Assembly (NCBI GenBank): GCA_024398995.1
Contig: JAKSIE010000015.1
Coordinates: 1-42,294, forward strand
Direction: 5' to 3'
DNA length: 42,294 bases
Source of the DNA: Fibrobacter sp.
GTDB taxonomy: Bacteria > Fibrobacterota > Fibrobacteria > Fibrobacterales > Fibrobacteraceae
This document shows positions 15,873-24,926 of this stretch, one piece after another. The notes beneath the pieces were generated by a model. That model was not told where the DNA came from, did no database searches, and worked only from the letters and a program-made list of their open reading frames with translations. A program made the position numbers and the translations under genes. The first letter of the stretch is position 1. Every line of letters begins with the position of its first letter.

Positions 15873-16733
15873 ATGGTTACTTTTTCTGACATTGCAGATT
15901 ACCGCGACTTCCTGAAGTCTTACTACGATCGCAAGAAAGCCGAGATGCCTTTCTACAGTTATCGTATGATGGGTGACAAGCTGGGATTGGATTCCAGCTA
16001 CTTGTATCGCGTTCTGCAGAAGAAGCAGCATCTGCCTGCTCATGCCCTGGCCTCCGCCAAGGAAATCTTGAATTTGGCTGGTCGCGAAGCCGAGTACTTC
16101 GACCTGCTTTACACGGCCTCTGTCACAAAGGACAAGGCAAAACGTGAAGAACTTATTGCCAAGGCTCTCTCTCTGAGAGATGTTGAACGTCATAGCCTCC
16201 AGGCTGCAGAACTGAAGGTTCTGGAAAACTGGTGGATCCCGGCAGTCCGTGCCTACCTGGAACTGAATGGCGGCGTGGTGAATCTTAAGCAGATCGCTCA
16301 CGATATCTGCCCGCCGATTACCGAAGCCCAGGCCCAGGAAGCTATTGACACCCTTATGGACGTGGGTCTCGTCAAGAAGATGGCTTCGGGCCGTCTGGCT
16401 TTGACGGATGCACATTTGACTGCGGGTGGCCCTGAAAAGAAGGTTGCTGTACGCAAATTCCAGAAGCAAGTGCTCGCTTTGGCTAGCGATTCTCTTGAAA
16501 ATGTCCCTGTGGACGAAAGAAATATTTCTACACTTACCTTATCCGTTGATCAAGCTTGCTTTGACGACCTGGGTGACATGTTGCGCGAATTCAGACGTTT
16601 GGTACAGAAACGCGTTGACAGTTCTAAGAACCCCGACCGTGTAATGCAGCTTTCTATGGCATTCTATCCTGTAGCTCGCAAGGGTGGGGTAGCTTCTGCT
16701 AAGGAAACGGTGGATGGAACAAAGGGAGTTTAA
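15873..16733 (+). CDS. TIGR02147 (DUF4423) family protein, putative transcriptional regulator
   Basis: This 286-residue protein belongs to TIGR02147, a family defined on Fibrobacter succinogenes paralogues. The N-terminus (YRDFLKSYYDRKKAEM..FYSYRMMGDKLGLDSSYLYRVLQKKQHLPAHALASAKEILNL, residues about 8-70) reads like an XRE-type helix-turn-helix: a short helix, LGLDSSYLYRVL as turn and recognition helix, then a packing helix. The remainder (LLYTASVTKDKAKREEL and on) is the family's helical DUF4423 region. The stop codon is directly followed by the lipoprotein ATG, so the two are one operon. Its promoter has the same operator as the enzyme genes, plus a CRP-like site. DNA binding is my inference; the family has no function that I know of. 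Confidence 0.88.
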   Translation: MVTFSDIADYRDFLKSYYDRKKAEMPFYSYRMMGDKLGLDSSYLYRVLQKKQHLPAHALASAKEILNLAGREAEYFDLLYTASVTKDKAKREELIAKALSLRDVERHSLQAAELKVLENWWIPAVRAYLELNGGVVNLKQIAHDICPPITEAQAQEAIDTLMDVGLVKKMASGRLALTDAHLTAGGPEKKVAVRKFQKQVLALASDSLENVPVDERNISTLTLSVDQACFDDLGDMLREFRRLVQKRVDSSKNPDRVMQLSMAFYPVARKGGVASAKETVDGTKGV

Positions 16734-17996
16734 ATGAAGTTTAGGGTGTGTCATATTGGTCTGGCGGCTGTGGGCGTTTGCACGCTCCTTACAGGCTGTG
16801 GTCTGATCGATGGTCGCGGTCAGGCATCCGGATCCTTTGAGACGGAAAATTCCGTAGCGCTGAGTGTCCAGCTGGCTGACGGTTCTCCGGCTGCACGCGC
16901 CTTGGTTAAGGTGCGTCCCGCAGATTACCTGGCTGGTACTTCTAATATTGATGGCGTCGACGAAACTGATTTTAAGGATTCTGTAGCAGGCATCTACAAT
17001 GGCAGGACGGACGAGCAGGGCCGGTTGAACGTTCCCAAGCTGAAGTCTGGCAAGTATGCTGTAGAAGTCGAAGGCAAGAAAAACAAGGGCTTTGCCCGTT
17101 TTGATGTCTCTCCGACAAAATGCGATTCTCTTGATGTGGACATGGATAAGTCTGGCTCCATGACAGGCCAGGTTGTGATGCCTGCAGGCTTGAATTCTGT
17201 GAAGGTGGGTATCCGTGGTCTTGACTACGTGGTCGAAACCGATTCCCTGGGCAACTTCGAGTTCGAAGACTTGCCGGCTGGTAACTTCAAGGCTGTTGGC
17301 TTTACCTACTCCACTTCCGATTACGTCAACGAAGAAGGTGAAACGGATACTTACGAAAGCTTCCAGGCCTTCGGTGTTACGAGTGTTACCGTGAAGTCCG
17401 ACGAGACTAAGGAAGACGTGATGATCGGCTACCGCAAGGAAGTGGTGAAGGACACCTTGCCGTATATCATGCTTTCTGATTTCGAGGACAGTACCTACGG
17501 CTGGTATACTTCCTACTCTAGATTCTCAAAGATGAAGCTCAATGCGGTCGCTGGTGGTGGTAAGTACGGCCTGGTTGCCCATATGGAATGCCATACCGAC
17601 TCTCTGTACACCTGGACCATGATGGGACGTAACTTTGCCAAGTACCACGACTTCAGCGACTTGGATTCCGTGGTTCTCTATGCCAAGGGAAGCAACCCTG
17701 AAGGCGATTCCATGTGGGTCAGCGTTTCCTTTGATGTTCATGCTGATAGCGCCTCGGGTTACGAATCTGGTAAGGCGTGGGCCCATGTGGGCATTACCGA
17801 CGAATGGAACAAGATCGTTGTAACGCCTAAGAACTTCCAGCCTGCGGATTCCAACAAGACCGGTGGTAACTTGGGCTGGGACAAGGTGAAGGACCATATC
17901 AACAGCTTTGGTATCTTTGCTGGTCGTACTCACACTGGTGATTTCGAGGTCTGGATTGACGACGTTGAAATCTTCGGTGTCAAGGGACTGGAATAA
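16734..17996 (+). CDS. lipoprotein with carboxypeptidase-like repeats and a CBM11/CIA30-like domain
   Basis: A lipoprotein signal ends in LLTGC (Cys22). Two beta-sandwich segments of the carboxypeptidase regulatory-like type follow: about 38-130 (VALSVQLADGSPAARALVKV..GRTDEQGRLNVPKLKSGKYAVEV) and about 135-230 (GSMTGQVVMPAGLNSVKV..GNFEFEDLPAGNFKAVG). The last ~170 residues (LSDFEDSTYGWYT..LDSVVLYAKGS..EWNKIVVTPKNFQ..DFEVWIDDVEIFG) look like a jelly-roll carbohydrate-binding domain of the CBM11 or CIA30 kind. No catalytic motif is seen. It starts directly after the TIGR02147 stop with AAAGGGAG upstream, so it is co-translated. It may bind oligosaccharides at the cell surface and work with the regulator; that is inference. 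Confidence 0.8.
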   Translation: MKFRVCHIGLAAVGVCTLLTGCGLIDGRGQASGSFETENSVALSVQLADGSPAARALVKVRPADYLAGTSNIDGVDETDFKDSVAGIYNGRTDEQGRLNVPKLKSGKYAVEVEGKKNKGFARFDVSPTKCDSLDVDMDKSGSMTGQVVMPAGLNSVKVGIRGLDYVVETDSLGNFEFEDLPAGNFKAVGFTYSTSDYVNEEGETDTYESFQAFGVTSVTVKSDETKEDVMIGYRKEVVKDTLPYIMLSDFEDSTYGWYTSYSRFSKMKLNAVAGGGKYGLVAHMECHTDSLYTWTMMGRNFAKYHDFSDLDSVVLYAKGSNPEGDSMWVSVSFDVHADSASGYESGKAWAHVGITDEWNKIVVTPKNFQPADSNKTGGNLGWDKVKDHINSFGIFAGRTHTGDFEVWIDDVEIFGVKGLE

Positions 17997-18020
17997 TCTC
18001 CGTTCCAAATGTGAAATTGC

Positions 18021-18053
18021 AAAGCCCTCCCCTTTCGGGGAGGGCTTTTTTTG
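18021..18053 (+). terminator. strong terminator after the lipoprotein operon
   Basis: AAAGCCCTCCCC and GGGGAGGGCTTT pair perfectly around TTTC and run into seven T. Confidence 0.97.
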
Positions 18054-18072
18054 TCCACATTTTTGCAGTATC

Positions 18073-18142
18073 TATGGACAACTTGTCCATAGAATATGTT
18101 TTTGAAAGTAAAAAAAGTCATTCTTTTCAAGATATCTTTAGG
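18073..18142 (+). promoter_or_regulatory. shared operator and promoter, GH43 gene 1
   Basis: TATGGACAACTTGTCCATA (18073-18091) is a perfect 19-bp palindrome, the best copy of the shared operator (core centre 18082). GATA begins exactly 49 bases after the centre and the -10-like TTTAGG is at 18137-18142. Confidence 0.75.
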
Positions 18143-18186
18143 ATTAAGATTAAGGCTGGGTGTATGGTTTGCCTTAAGGAGTGACT

Positions 18187-20433
18187 ATGAATCTTTTTAA
18201 GAAAGTTCTCGGAGCGACGTTTGTTGCGGGTCTGACCACCTTTGGCTTGGCTTACAATCCGATTTCTACTTATCATTATCTGGCTGACCCTGCGGCTGCC
18301 GCAGATGATGAGTATTTCTACATCATCACTGACTCCGATGATCCGGCTCCGTACAATTCCAATGGCTATGAAATCAAGGCTCTTTACGGTTTCCGTTCCA
18401 AGGATATGCAGAACTGGACTGACTTTGGCATTATTTACGATGCCCGTCAGGTTGAGGGCGTAGGTGCTATCTGGGCTTCCGGTATCGCCAAGAATCCTAA
18501 TGATGGTCGTCTCTATATCGTGTTCCCCGATGGCGGTGGCGGCGGCATTGTACTGATTGGTGCCGATAGCCTTGCTGGCCCGTGGACCAACCCTCTTTCT
18601 GGCGGCAAGCGCTTGATTGGTTGGGGTGGCGGAGCCATTTCCGGTTGTGATAATATTGGATGGTGCTTCGACCCCGCGATCTTCTACGATGATAACGGTG
18701 ACGGCTACTTTACCTTTGGTGGTGGTAGCAGTGATCAGCGCCCGGCTCGCGACAACGACAATAACATCTTCAATATCTACAAGCTCGACAAGGATATGAA
18801 GAGCTATAACCCCAATACCAAGGTGGAATTGAAGATTGGTGGCCCCAAGGCTATGGAAGCCTCCTATATCCATAAGTACAAAGACAATTATTACCTGTCT
18901 TACAGTACTGCGGACTTGCGTATTGCCTACGGTATGTCCAAGAGCCCCACGGGTCCTTACACCTATACAGGCATTTTTATGGGTAACCCCAATATTGGTG
19001 GCCAGAATATCAATGCCAACAACAATAACCACCACGGTATTGCTGAATTCAAGGGCCATTGGTATGTGACCTATCACGACCGCCGTATTTCCAATGGTTA
19101 CGATGGCTTGGAAAAAATTCCTGCCGAAGATGGCATGCCCAACCCGAATCCGGCATATCACCGTAGCGTAAGCATTGATGAATTCTACTATAATGCTGAC
19201 GGCACCATGAAGAGCCTGACCTTTACCAAGGAAGGTCCGGAACAGATTGAAAACTTCGATCCGTACGATTGGTATCCGGCTCTGACCAGCTCCAAGCAGA
19301 GAGGCATACGTAGCCGCTCCACCTGGGCTCCAGGCAGGGTTGCATCCTCCATTTTGCTGCCTCTTTCTACCAAGGAATCCTGGATCCGCGTAAGTGGCGT
19401 TGATTTCGGTAAGGGGGCAACAGGCTTTACTGTTGAAGCCGCAAGTACTGCCGACAACAACAAGATTGAAATCCACAAGGGTTCTGCAACTGGCGCCTTG
19501 GCTGGTACCTGTACTCTTAAGAAGACTGGCTCCAAGAACACCTATGCAGAAAACAAGTGCGAAGTTGACGGCCTTTCCGGTATTGTTGATTACGTGTTCA
19601 TGGTGTTCAAGGGTTCCCAGGATTCTACCATGGCCATCAAGGCATGGGGCTTTGAAGGTAGCGGCACCACTCCTCCGGAACCGCAGAAGGCTTTCAACGC
19701 AACCAATACCCCGTGGGCAATTCCTGGTACCATTCAGGCAGAAGACTTTGACGTTCCGGGCACTGGCCGCGGTAGCGATCTCAAGAGCTTCTACGATCAG
19801 GATTCCGAAAATCACGGCGATAGCGACTACCGTAAGGATGACGCTCCTTCCGTAGATTTGTACAAGAAGTCCAACAACCGCGTTGTTGTGGGCTACATCC
19901 AGAAGGATGAATGGCTGGAATACACCGTGAACGTTGCCGAAGATGGTGACTACACTGTATTCGCCGCAGTTGCCTCTGATGGCGGCTCTAGCTTCAGCCT
20001 CTCTGTAGATGAAAAGGTCATTGCTGAAATGGACGTTCCCAAGGCTGTGAAGGCTGAAGGCGATACTGCCCAGAATTTTGATGACTACGGAAAGGTCAGC
20101 GCCAATGTGAAGCTTACCAAGGGTGAACACGTTTTGCGCTTCACTGCAACCGGCGACTGGTTCGATATTGACTACATCAATTTCGTGAAGGGTGAAAACG
20201 CTAAGGACGATAATCCGCTGGGCGACAAGGAAACTTCATCTATCGCTTCTGTCAAGTTCAACGCCGTTGCTACCCAGGAATTCAAGGTGTTTAGCCTTCA
20301 GGGCAAATTGATGGGAACGGTGGATCTTGCTGGCCGCACTGCTGGCAAGGCACTCCGTGAAGCTGGCTACAGCCGTGGCGCCTATATGCTCCGCAGCGAT
20401 AGCAAGCAGTTCATTGCAACTACCGAAAAGTAG
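18187..20433 (+). CDS. secreted GH43 enzyme with two CBM6-type domains and FPm-1-like tail
   Basis: After a signal peptide (about 1-20), a five-bladed GH43 domain spans about 20-355. The expected acidic residues are Asp34 (YLADPAAAADDEYF), Asp162 (CFDPAIFYDDNGDG) and Glu224 (KAMEASYIH). A first beta-sandwich (about 357-494) sits where GH43 enzymes of the xylosidase/arabinofuranosidase type often carry a CBM6. A second, clearly CBM6-like module is at about 505-650 (IPGTIQAEDFD..EWLEYTVNV..WFDIDYINFVKG). A short tail (about 684-748) ends GAYMLRSDSKQFIATTEK. AAGGAG five bases before the ATG at 18187 decides against the GTG at 18181. Likely an arabinofuranosidase or xylosidase on arabinoxylan; substrate not resolved. 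Confidence 0.9.
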   Translation: MNLFKKVLGATFVAGLTTFGLAYNPISTYHYLADPAAAADDEYFYIITDSDDPAPYNSNGYEIKALYGFRSKDMQNWTDFGIIYDARQVEGVGAIWASGIAKNPNDGRLYIVFPDGGGGGIVLIGADSLAGPWTNPLSGGKRLIGWGGGAISGCDNIGWCFDPAIFYDDNGDGYFTFGGGSSDQRPARDNDNNIFNIYKLDKDMKSYNPNTKVELKIGGPKAMEASYIHKYKDNYYLSYSTADLRIAYGMSKSPTGPYTYTGIFMGNPNIGGQNINANNNNHHGIAEFKGHWYVTYHDRRISNGYDGLEKIPAEDGMPNPNPAYHRSVSIDEFYYNADGTMKSLTFTKEGPEQIENFDPYDWYPALTSSKQRGIRSRSTWAPGRVASSILLPLSTKESWIRVSGVDFGKGATGFTVEAASTADNNKIEIHKGSATGALAGTCTLKKTGSKNTYAENKCEVDGLSGIVDYVFMVFKGSQDSTMAIKAWGFEGSGTTPPEPQKAFNATNTPWAIPGTIQAEDFDVPGTGRGSDLKSFYDQDSENHGDSDYRKDDAPSVDLYKKSNNRVVVGYIQKDEWLEYTVNVAEDGDYTVFAAVASDGGSSFSLSVDEKVIAEMDVPKAVKAEGDTAQNFDDYGKVSANVKLTKGEHVLRFTATGDWFDIDYINFVKGENAKDDNPLGDKETSSIASVKFNAVATQEFKVFSLQGKLMGTVDLAGRTAGKALREAGYSRGAYMLRSDSKQFIATTEK

Positions 20434-20463
20434 TACAAGAGTCTCCATAAACACACATCCAAA

Positions 20464-20496
20464 AGAAAGGCATCCCGGTTTCGGGGTGCCTTTTTT
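20464..20496 (+). terminator. terminator after GH43 gene 1
   Basis: AAAGGCATCCC and GGGGTGCCTTT pair around GGTTTC and run into six T. Confidence 0.92.
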
Positions 20497-20589
20497 GCTT
20501 TTGGCATGCTGTTTTTGTCTTTTTTATTGTGAAAATTTCAAAAATGGCGAAATTTGAGTAAAAATGCCGTTTTGTAACATAATTGGTTA

Positions 20590-20656
20590 TGGATAATTCG
20601 TCCATGAAGACTGAATTCGCCTAGGTGAAATATTCCGATTTAGAGGATAGTTTATA
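20590..20656 (+). promoter_or_regulatory. shared operator and promoter, GH30 gene
   Basis: Operator TGGATA-ATT-CGTCCA at 20590-20604 (centre 20597), GATA exactly 49 bases after the centre, -10-like TTTATA at 20651-20656, followed by GGTGTG. Confidence 0.72.
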
Positions 20657-20703
20657 GGTGTGAGGGTATAGGTGTGCTCTCGAGAAAAAAGTAGGGATGA
20701 ATT

Positions 20704-22857
20704 ATGTTTGGTAACAAGTTTTTAAAGCTTGGTGTAGCTTGCGCACTTGCAAGCGCCTTTGGAATTTCCGCAAACGCTTCTACCGTCAATGTGAATGTTG
20801 GTGAAGAACACCAGGTAATTCGCGGCTTTGGCGGCATGGTGCATAACCAGTGGCAGGGGGGTGGCGGCCTTTCTGAAGCCGATGCGAAGATTGCCTTTGG
20901 CACTGGCGATGGTACCCTGGGCCTTAACACCCTTCGTATTCCGGTATACGCAAGCTCCAATGACTTCAATAAGGAAGTTCAGGCCGCCAAGTGGGCCAAG
21001 AAGTATGCCGGTGATGATTTTATTCTTTATGCAACTCCTTGGACTTCTCCCTATGCGGGTGCAAACCAGCACATGGCTTCTAGCAACTACCAGAAGTATG
21101 TGGATCACCTGAATAATTTCAATGACTACATGAAGAACCAGGGTGTTCCTCTGTATGCCATTTCCATCAGTAATGAACCGGACTGGTGTGGTGAATGGGC
21201 TTGCTGGTCTGCCGATGAAATTTACAACTTCACCAAGGGCTATGCCGACAAGATGCGCAAGAACGGCGCCAAGGTGATTTCTACCGAATCCTTTGCCTAC
21301 CAGAAAAAGCTTTACGACAACGTTCTGAACGATGCCAATGCTCTCAAGAACTGGGACATTCTTGGTGCCCATTTCTATGCAAGTGATGCAAAGACTGCTG
21401 ATTCCTGGTTCGCCTACTCCCTGGCCGATCAGAAGAAGGTGGAACGTTGGATGACCGAACACTACACCGAAAGCCAGGGCAGTGGTAACTACTGGCGTAC
21501 CGTGATGCGCACTGGTGACCAGGCAAATGCCTCCAAGGTAGACACCGTCCGCGCAATGGACGTGGGTTACGAAATTCATCGCGCCATGGTGGTGGGCAAT
21601 TTCAATCAGTACACCTGGTGGTATATTCGTCGTTGCTATGGCCTGATCATGGAAAAGGATTTCGGCAACAAGCTGCAGATTCCCTCCAATGAAATTGGCA
21701 AGATTTCCAAGCGTGGCTATATCTTGAGTCAGTTCGCTCGCTTTATCCGCCCCGGTGCAATCCGCGTTGGTGCAACTGCCAAGCCCGAAGATCACGTTTT
21801 CGCCTCTGCCTATAAAAGCAAGGATGGCGACTCCACTATCGTTGTTCTTGTAAACCGTGACTATGGCAAGTCCAAGACTGTTACCGTTAACGTGCAGGGC
21901 GCCGATGTTCAGTCCTTCCACGTATACACCACTTCTGAAGCAAAGAATGCCAAGTACGAAGGTGAAGTGGAAGCCAAGAATGGCTCCGTGACCATTACCA
22001 TGGAATCCGGCGCTACCAATAAGGACTGTATCGTGACCTTGGTTGGCGTAGGCAAGCAGATTGTTATTCCGCAGGAACCCTTTGGCGGCAATGCCTGGGC
22101 AATTCCGGGCAAGATTCAGGCTGAAGACTTCGACGTTTCTGGTTCCGGCAAGGATGAAAACGGCAACAGCAACATTTCCTACTATGATAACGATTCCGAA
22201 AATCATGGCAACAGCGACTACCGCAAGGATACCGGCGTTGACATCTACGAAAAGAAGTTTGGCAAGGTTATCGGTTACAACCAGGTCGGCGAATGGTTGG
22301 AATATACCGTGGATGTGAAAAAGGCTGGAGACTATACCATGTTTGCATACGTTGCATCCAGCAACGGTACCGCAAGTTTCCAGATTCTTATGGATAACAA
22401 GGCCATTACTGATACCATCGTTGTTCCTAAGACTGTGACAGCAACCGAAGGCGATTTTGAGGAATTCGGCAAGATTCAGAGAGATGTTACCCTCACCGCA
22501 GGCAAGCACGTGATGAAGTTCCTGGTGACTGGCGACTGGATGGATGTAGACTACTTCACCTTTGTCGAAGGTAAGGGCGCCACAGACCCAGAACCGGATA
22601 CTACAGCAACGACTACTCCTGAAAAGGGTGAAGAAAATCCGGGCGAAAATCCAGCAGCAATTGCTCCGGTTCAGTTCCAGGCAGTTTCCGCTTCCGCTGA
22701 ATTTGGCATCTATGACATGTCTGGCGCCTTCCTGGGTTCCGTCACTGCACAGAACAAGGTGGAACTCCGCAGCAAGGCCGCTTCCGTCGTAGATCGCTCT
22801 GGCGTATACATGGTAAAGTCTGCCGGTCACGTCACTAACCTGTCTGTCGTCAAGTAA
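20704..22857 (+). CDS. GH30 subfamily 8 glucuronoxylanase with CBM6 and FPm-1-like tail
   Basis: A signal peptide (about 1-25) leads into a GH30 (beta/alpha)8 domain with its beta-sandwich (about 27-455). The acid/base Glu158 is in ISISNEPDW and the nucleophile Glu252 in WMTEHYTE. WWYIRRCYG (about 305-313) matches the subfamily 8 signature, in which an Arg and a Tyr grip the 4-O-methylglucuronic acid side chain. The enzyme should therefore cut xylan one residue from each glucuronate-decorated xylose. A CBM6 module (about 470-625, IPGKIQAEDFDVSG..VGEWLEYTVDV..WMDVDYFTFVEG) is followed by an acidic Pro/Thr/Glu linker and a C-terminal tail ending GVYMVKSAGHVTNLSVVK. One of the most certain activity calls in the window. 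Confidence 0.95.
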   Translation: MFGNKFLKLGVACALASAFGISANASTVNVNVGEEHQVIRGFGGMVHNQWQGGGGLSEADAKIAFGTGDGTLGLNTLRIPVYASSNDFNKEVQAAKWAKKYAGDDFILYATPWTSPYAGANQHMASSNYQKYVDHLNNFNDYMKNQGVPLYAISISNEPDWCGEWACWSADEIYNFTKGYADKMRKNGAKVISTESFAYQKKLYDNVLNDANALKNWDILGAHFYASDAKTADSWFAYSLADQKKVERWMTEHYTESQGSGNYWRTVMRTGDQANASKVDTVRAMDVGYEIHRAMVVGNFNQYTWWYIRRCYGLIMEKDFGNKLQIPSNEIGKISKRGYILSQFARFIRPGAIRVGATAKPEDHVFASAYKSKDGDSTIVVLVNRDYGKSKTVTVNVQGADVQSFHVYTTSEAKNAKYEGEVEAKNGSVTITMESGATNKDCIVTLVGVGKQIVIPQEPFGGNAWAIPGKIQAEDFDVSGSGKDENGNSNISYYDNDSENHGNSDYRKDTGVDIYEKKFGKVIGYNQVGEWLEYTVDVKKAGDYTMFAYVASSNGTASFQILMDNKAITDTIVVPKTVTATEGDFEEFGKIQRDVTLTAGKHVMKFLVTGDWMDVDYFTFVEGKGATDPEPDTTATTTPEKGEENPGENPAAIAPVQFQAVSASAEFGIYDMSGAFLGSVTAQNKVELRSKAASVVDRSGVYMVKSAGHVTNLSVVK

Positions 22858-22898
22858 AGCAAGATTTTTCTCTCTCAAAATCTTCCATAAACACAATG

Positions 22899-22935
22899 GA
22901 CGCTCCCCCTCTTAGAGCGGGGGACGTCTTTTTTA
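22899..22935 (+). terminator. terminator after the GH30 gene
   Basis: GACG-TCCCCC and GGGGGA-CGTC pair with one bulged C and are followed by six T. The loop is large, so some read-through into the esterase gene is possible. Confidence 0.8.
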
Positions 22936-22949
22936 ATTAGTGGTGTTTC

Positions 22950-23026
22950 TGGACAACGCTTTTTTTTAATTACAACGTTTTTGTGCAAATGAGATGTTCA
23001 AACGAACGCTCATGGTGCTATTTTAT
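22950..23026 (+). promoter_or_regulatory. degenerate promoter region of CE6 gene 1, half operator only
   Basis: Only one half-site, TGGACA (22950-22955), is present, and a -10-like TTTTAT (23021-23026) after GGTGCTA is about 66.5 bases from the expected dyad centre, nine to ten bases more than in the other promoters. This gene may rely on read-through from GH30 or be controlled differently. Confidence 0.4.
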
Positions 23027-23053
23027 GTGGGCAATATTTGCAAGGAGTTATAA

Positions 23054-24742
23054 ATGGGTGTAATGAAGAGACTCGGTTGCGCCGCAGCCGTAATGACCTT
23101 TGGCCTTTCCATGTTGATCCCGGCAGAAGTGGATGCAGCCCCCAATCCAAATTTCCACATTTACATTGCCTACGGACAGTCCAATATGGCGGGCGCAGGT
23201 CCTATCCAGTCTGGTGACCAGGATCCTGTGGATAATTTCGTGATGCTATCCGGCATTGACTGTGGCTCCCGTAAGGGTGGCACCAGTATCAAGCTTGCCA
23301 AGGGCCAGTGGGCCAAGGCAGTGCCTCCTATGTTCCATTGTCAGGAAGGCCTTTCCGTAGCAGACTATTTCGGAAAGACCATGGCAAAAGAAATGCCCGG
23401 TGTGACCATCGGTATTATTCCCGTGGCTGTTGGTGGCGCTTCCATCAAACTGTTTGACAAGGCTCAGTGGCAACCCTATGTGAATTCTTCCGAAAGCTGG
23501 CTTGCCAACTGGGCAAAGGATTACGATCCCCAGGGGAACGACTACGCCGCCATTATCAACCTGGCCAAGAAGGCCCAGGAAGTGGGCGTCATCAAGGGCT
23601 TCATTTTCCATCAGGGAGAAACCGATGGCGGCATGGGCAACTGGGAACAGATTGTCCAGAAGACTTATAAAGACATGCGTAATGATTTGGGCATCAAGGA
23701 AGAATTGCCCTTCGTTGCTGGTGAAATGGTTTACAATGGAGCCTGCCATGGCATGAGCACTCGCGTAAACGGTCTTTCCAAGTACTTTGCAAAGTTTGGC
23801 GTTGCCAAGTCCCAGGGAACGGGCATGCAGAGCGATCGTTTGCACTTTGACCACGACGGTTACGTGGAAATGGGTAAGCGTTATGCAGCCGAAATGCTGA
23901 AGCTTATCGACAAGACTGTGGATCCCGACGCTCCCGCTGTAAGTGTGCCTCTTTACGGTGGCGGTTCCGCAGGTAGCGAAAAACCTGAAGAATATGGCCC
24001 CTATGGCGACGTGTTCAAGATTCCGGGCAAGATTCAGGCAGAAGACTATAACAAGGGTGGCCAGGGCGTAGCCTATTCTGATATGGATAGCAAAAACCAG
24101 GGCGATGAATACCGTGGCGATGGCGTGGATATCTATAAGGCCGGCATGGGCATGGCTGTAGGTTACTGCCAGAAGGGCGAATGGATGAAGTACTCCGTTC
24201 ATGTGGAAGAAACTGGCGAATATGAAATGAGCGCGCTTCTGTCCGGTACGAACGGCACTGGTGCTATCGCTGTCTACCTAGGCGATGACAAGATTGGCGA
24301 GACTATGGTTTCTAAGCAGAATGCTGCCGGTGACTATGACACCTATACGAGCGTTAGCGGTGGTAAGGTTACCTTGAAGTCAGGCGATTACGATCTTAAG
24401 ATCCAGATTGAGTCGGACTGGGTGAACATCGATTATGTGGAATTCAAGAAGGCTGATGCCGTCGTATCCTCCAGTTCATCTTCCGTGGATCTGGGCTTGG
24501 GGTCTAGTAGCTCCGATGCAGCCCAGGCTATTGGAATGGGGCTCAAGCTAGATGTATCCGTAGAGACCACCTTTGATCTTTACAATATGTTTGGCCAGTG
24601 CGTGGCTCAGTTCCGTGCCAAGGGAATGAGAGATGCGATGAATTTGGTTAAGTCTGGTGCCCAGTTCGACAAATTGAGTAAGGGAACCTACTTTATTGGC
24701 GCCAAGGGCTTTAACGTACAGAAAGTAACAGTAAATAAGTAA
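23054..24742 (+). CDS. CE6 acetyl xylan esterase with CBM6 and FPm-1-like tail
   Basis: The secreted enzyme (signal about 1-28) has an SGNH-type esterase domain of family CE6 at about 29-295. The nucleophile Ser43 is in YGQSNMAG, HQGETDG (Glu189) is the CE6-typical segment, and the catalytic His264 is in SDRLHFD. It should remove acetyl groups from xylan, opening it to GH30 and GH43 enzymes. A CBM6 module (about 318-465) is followed by a serine linker (about 472-490) and a tail (about 495-562). AAGGAG eight bases before the ATG supports the start. It is a close paralogue of the next gene. F. succinogenes is known to have such Axe6-type esterases in its xylanase cluster. Confidence 0.94.
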   Translation: MGVMKRLGCAAAVMTFGLSMLIPAEVDAAPNPNFHIYIAYGQSNMAGAGPIQSGDQDPVDNFVMLSGIDCGSRKGGTSIKLAKGQWAKAVPPMFHCQEGLSVADYFGKTMAKEMPGVTIGIIPVAVGGASIKLFDKAQWQPYVNSSESWLANWAKDYDPQGNDYAAIINLAKKAQEVGVIKGFIFHQGETDGGMGNWEQIVQKTYKDMRNDLGIKEELPFVAGEMVYNGACHGMSTRVNGLSKYFAKFGVAKSQGTGMQSDRLHFDHDGYVEMGKRYAAEMLKLIDKTVDPDAPAVSVPLYGGGSAGSEKPEEYGPYGDVFKIPGKIQAEDYNKGGQGVAYSDMDSKNQGDEYRGDGVDIYKAGMGMAVGYCQKGEWMKYSVHVEETGEYEMSALLSGTNGTGAIAVYLGDDKIGETMVSKQNAAGDYDTYTSVSGGKVTLKSGDYDLKIQIESDWVNIDYVEFKKADAVVSSSSSSVDLGLGSSSSDAAQAIGMGLKLDVSVETTFDLYNMFGQCVAQFRAKGMRDAMNLVKSGAQFDKLSKGTYFIGAKGFNVQKVTVNK

Positions 24743-24767
24743 ATTTCCGCATTTTGAGCTAGAAATG

Positions 24768-24799
24768 AGGGACTCGGCCGTGCTGAGCCCCTTTTTTTT
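24768..24799 (+). terminator. terminator after CE6 gene 1
   Basis: An imperfect stem (GGG-CTC-GC with GC-GAG-CCC) closes on CGT and is followed by eight T. Confidence 0.85.
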
Positions 24800-24821
24800 G
24801 CGTAAAAAAAGGCTTTTTTTA

Positions 24822-24888
24822 TTGACAAAATGTCAATGAGAATGCGTTGCTCTTTATGCTAAAAAGTGTTTTGGGGAGGTAATTTATA
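24822..24888 (+). promoter_or_regulatory. shared operator and promoter, CE6 gene 2
   Basis: ATTGACA-AAA-TGTCAAT is a perfect dyad (core 24822-24836, centre 24829). GGTA starts exactly 49 bases after the centre and TTTATA is at 24883-24888. Confidence 0.75.
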
Positions 24889-24926
24889 CATAGAAATATT
24901 GGGAAAATAAACAAAGGTGTGTTGTA

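Noticed and set aside
18127..20130. Long minus-strand open frames opposite the GH43 and GH30 genes (also 20722-22896, 29183-31669, 31775-33916)
   Set aside because: Same explanation: codon-bias shadows in register with strongly supported enzyme genes.
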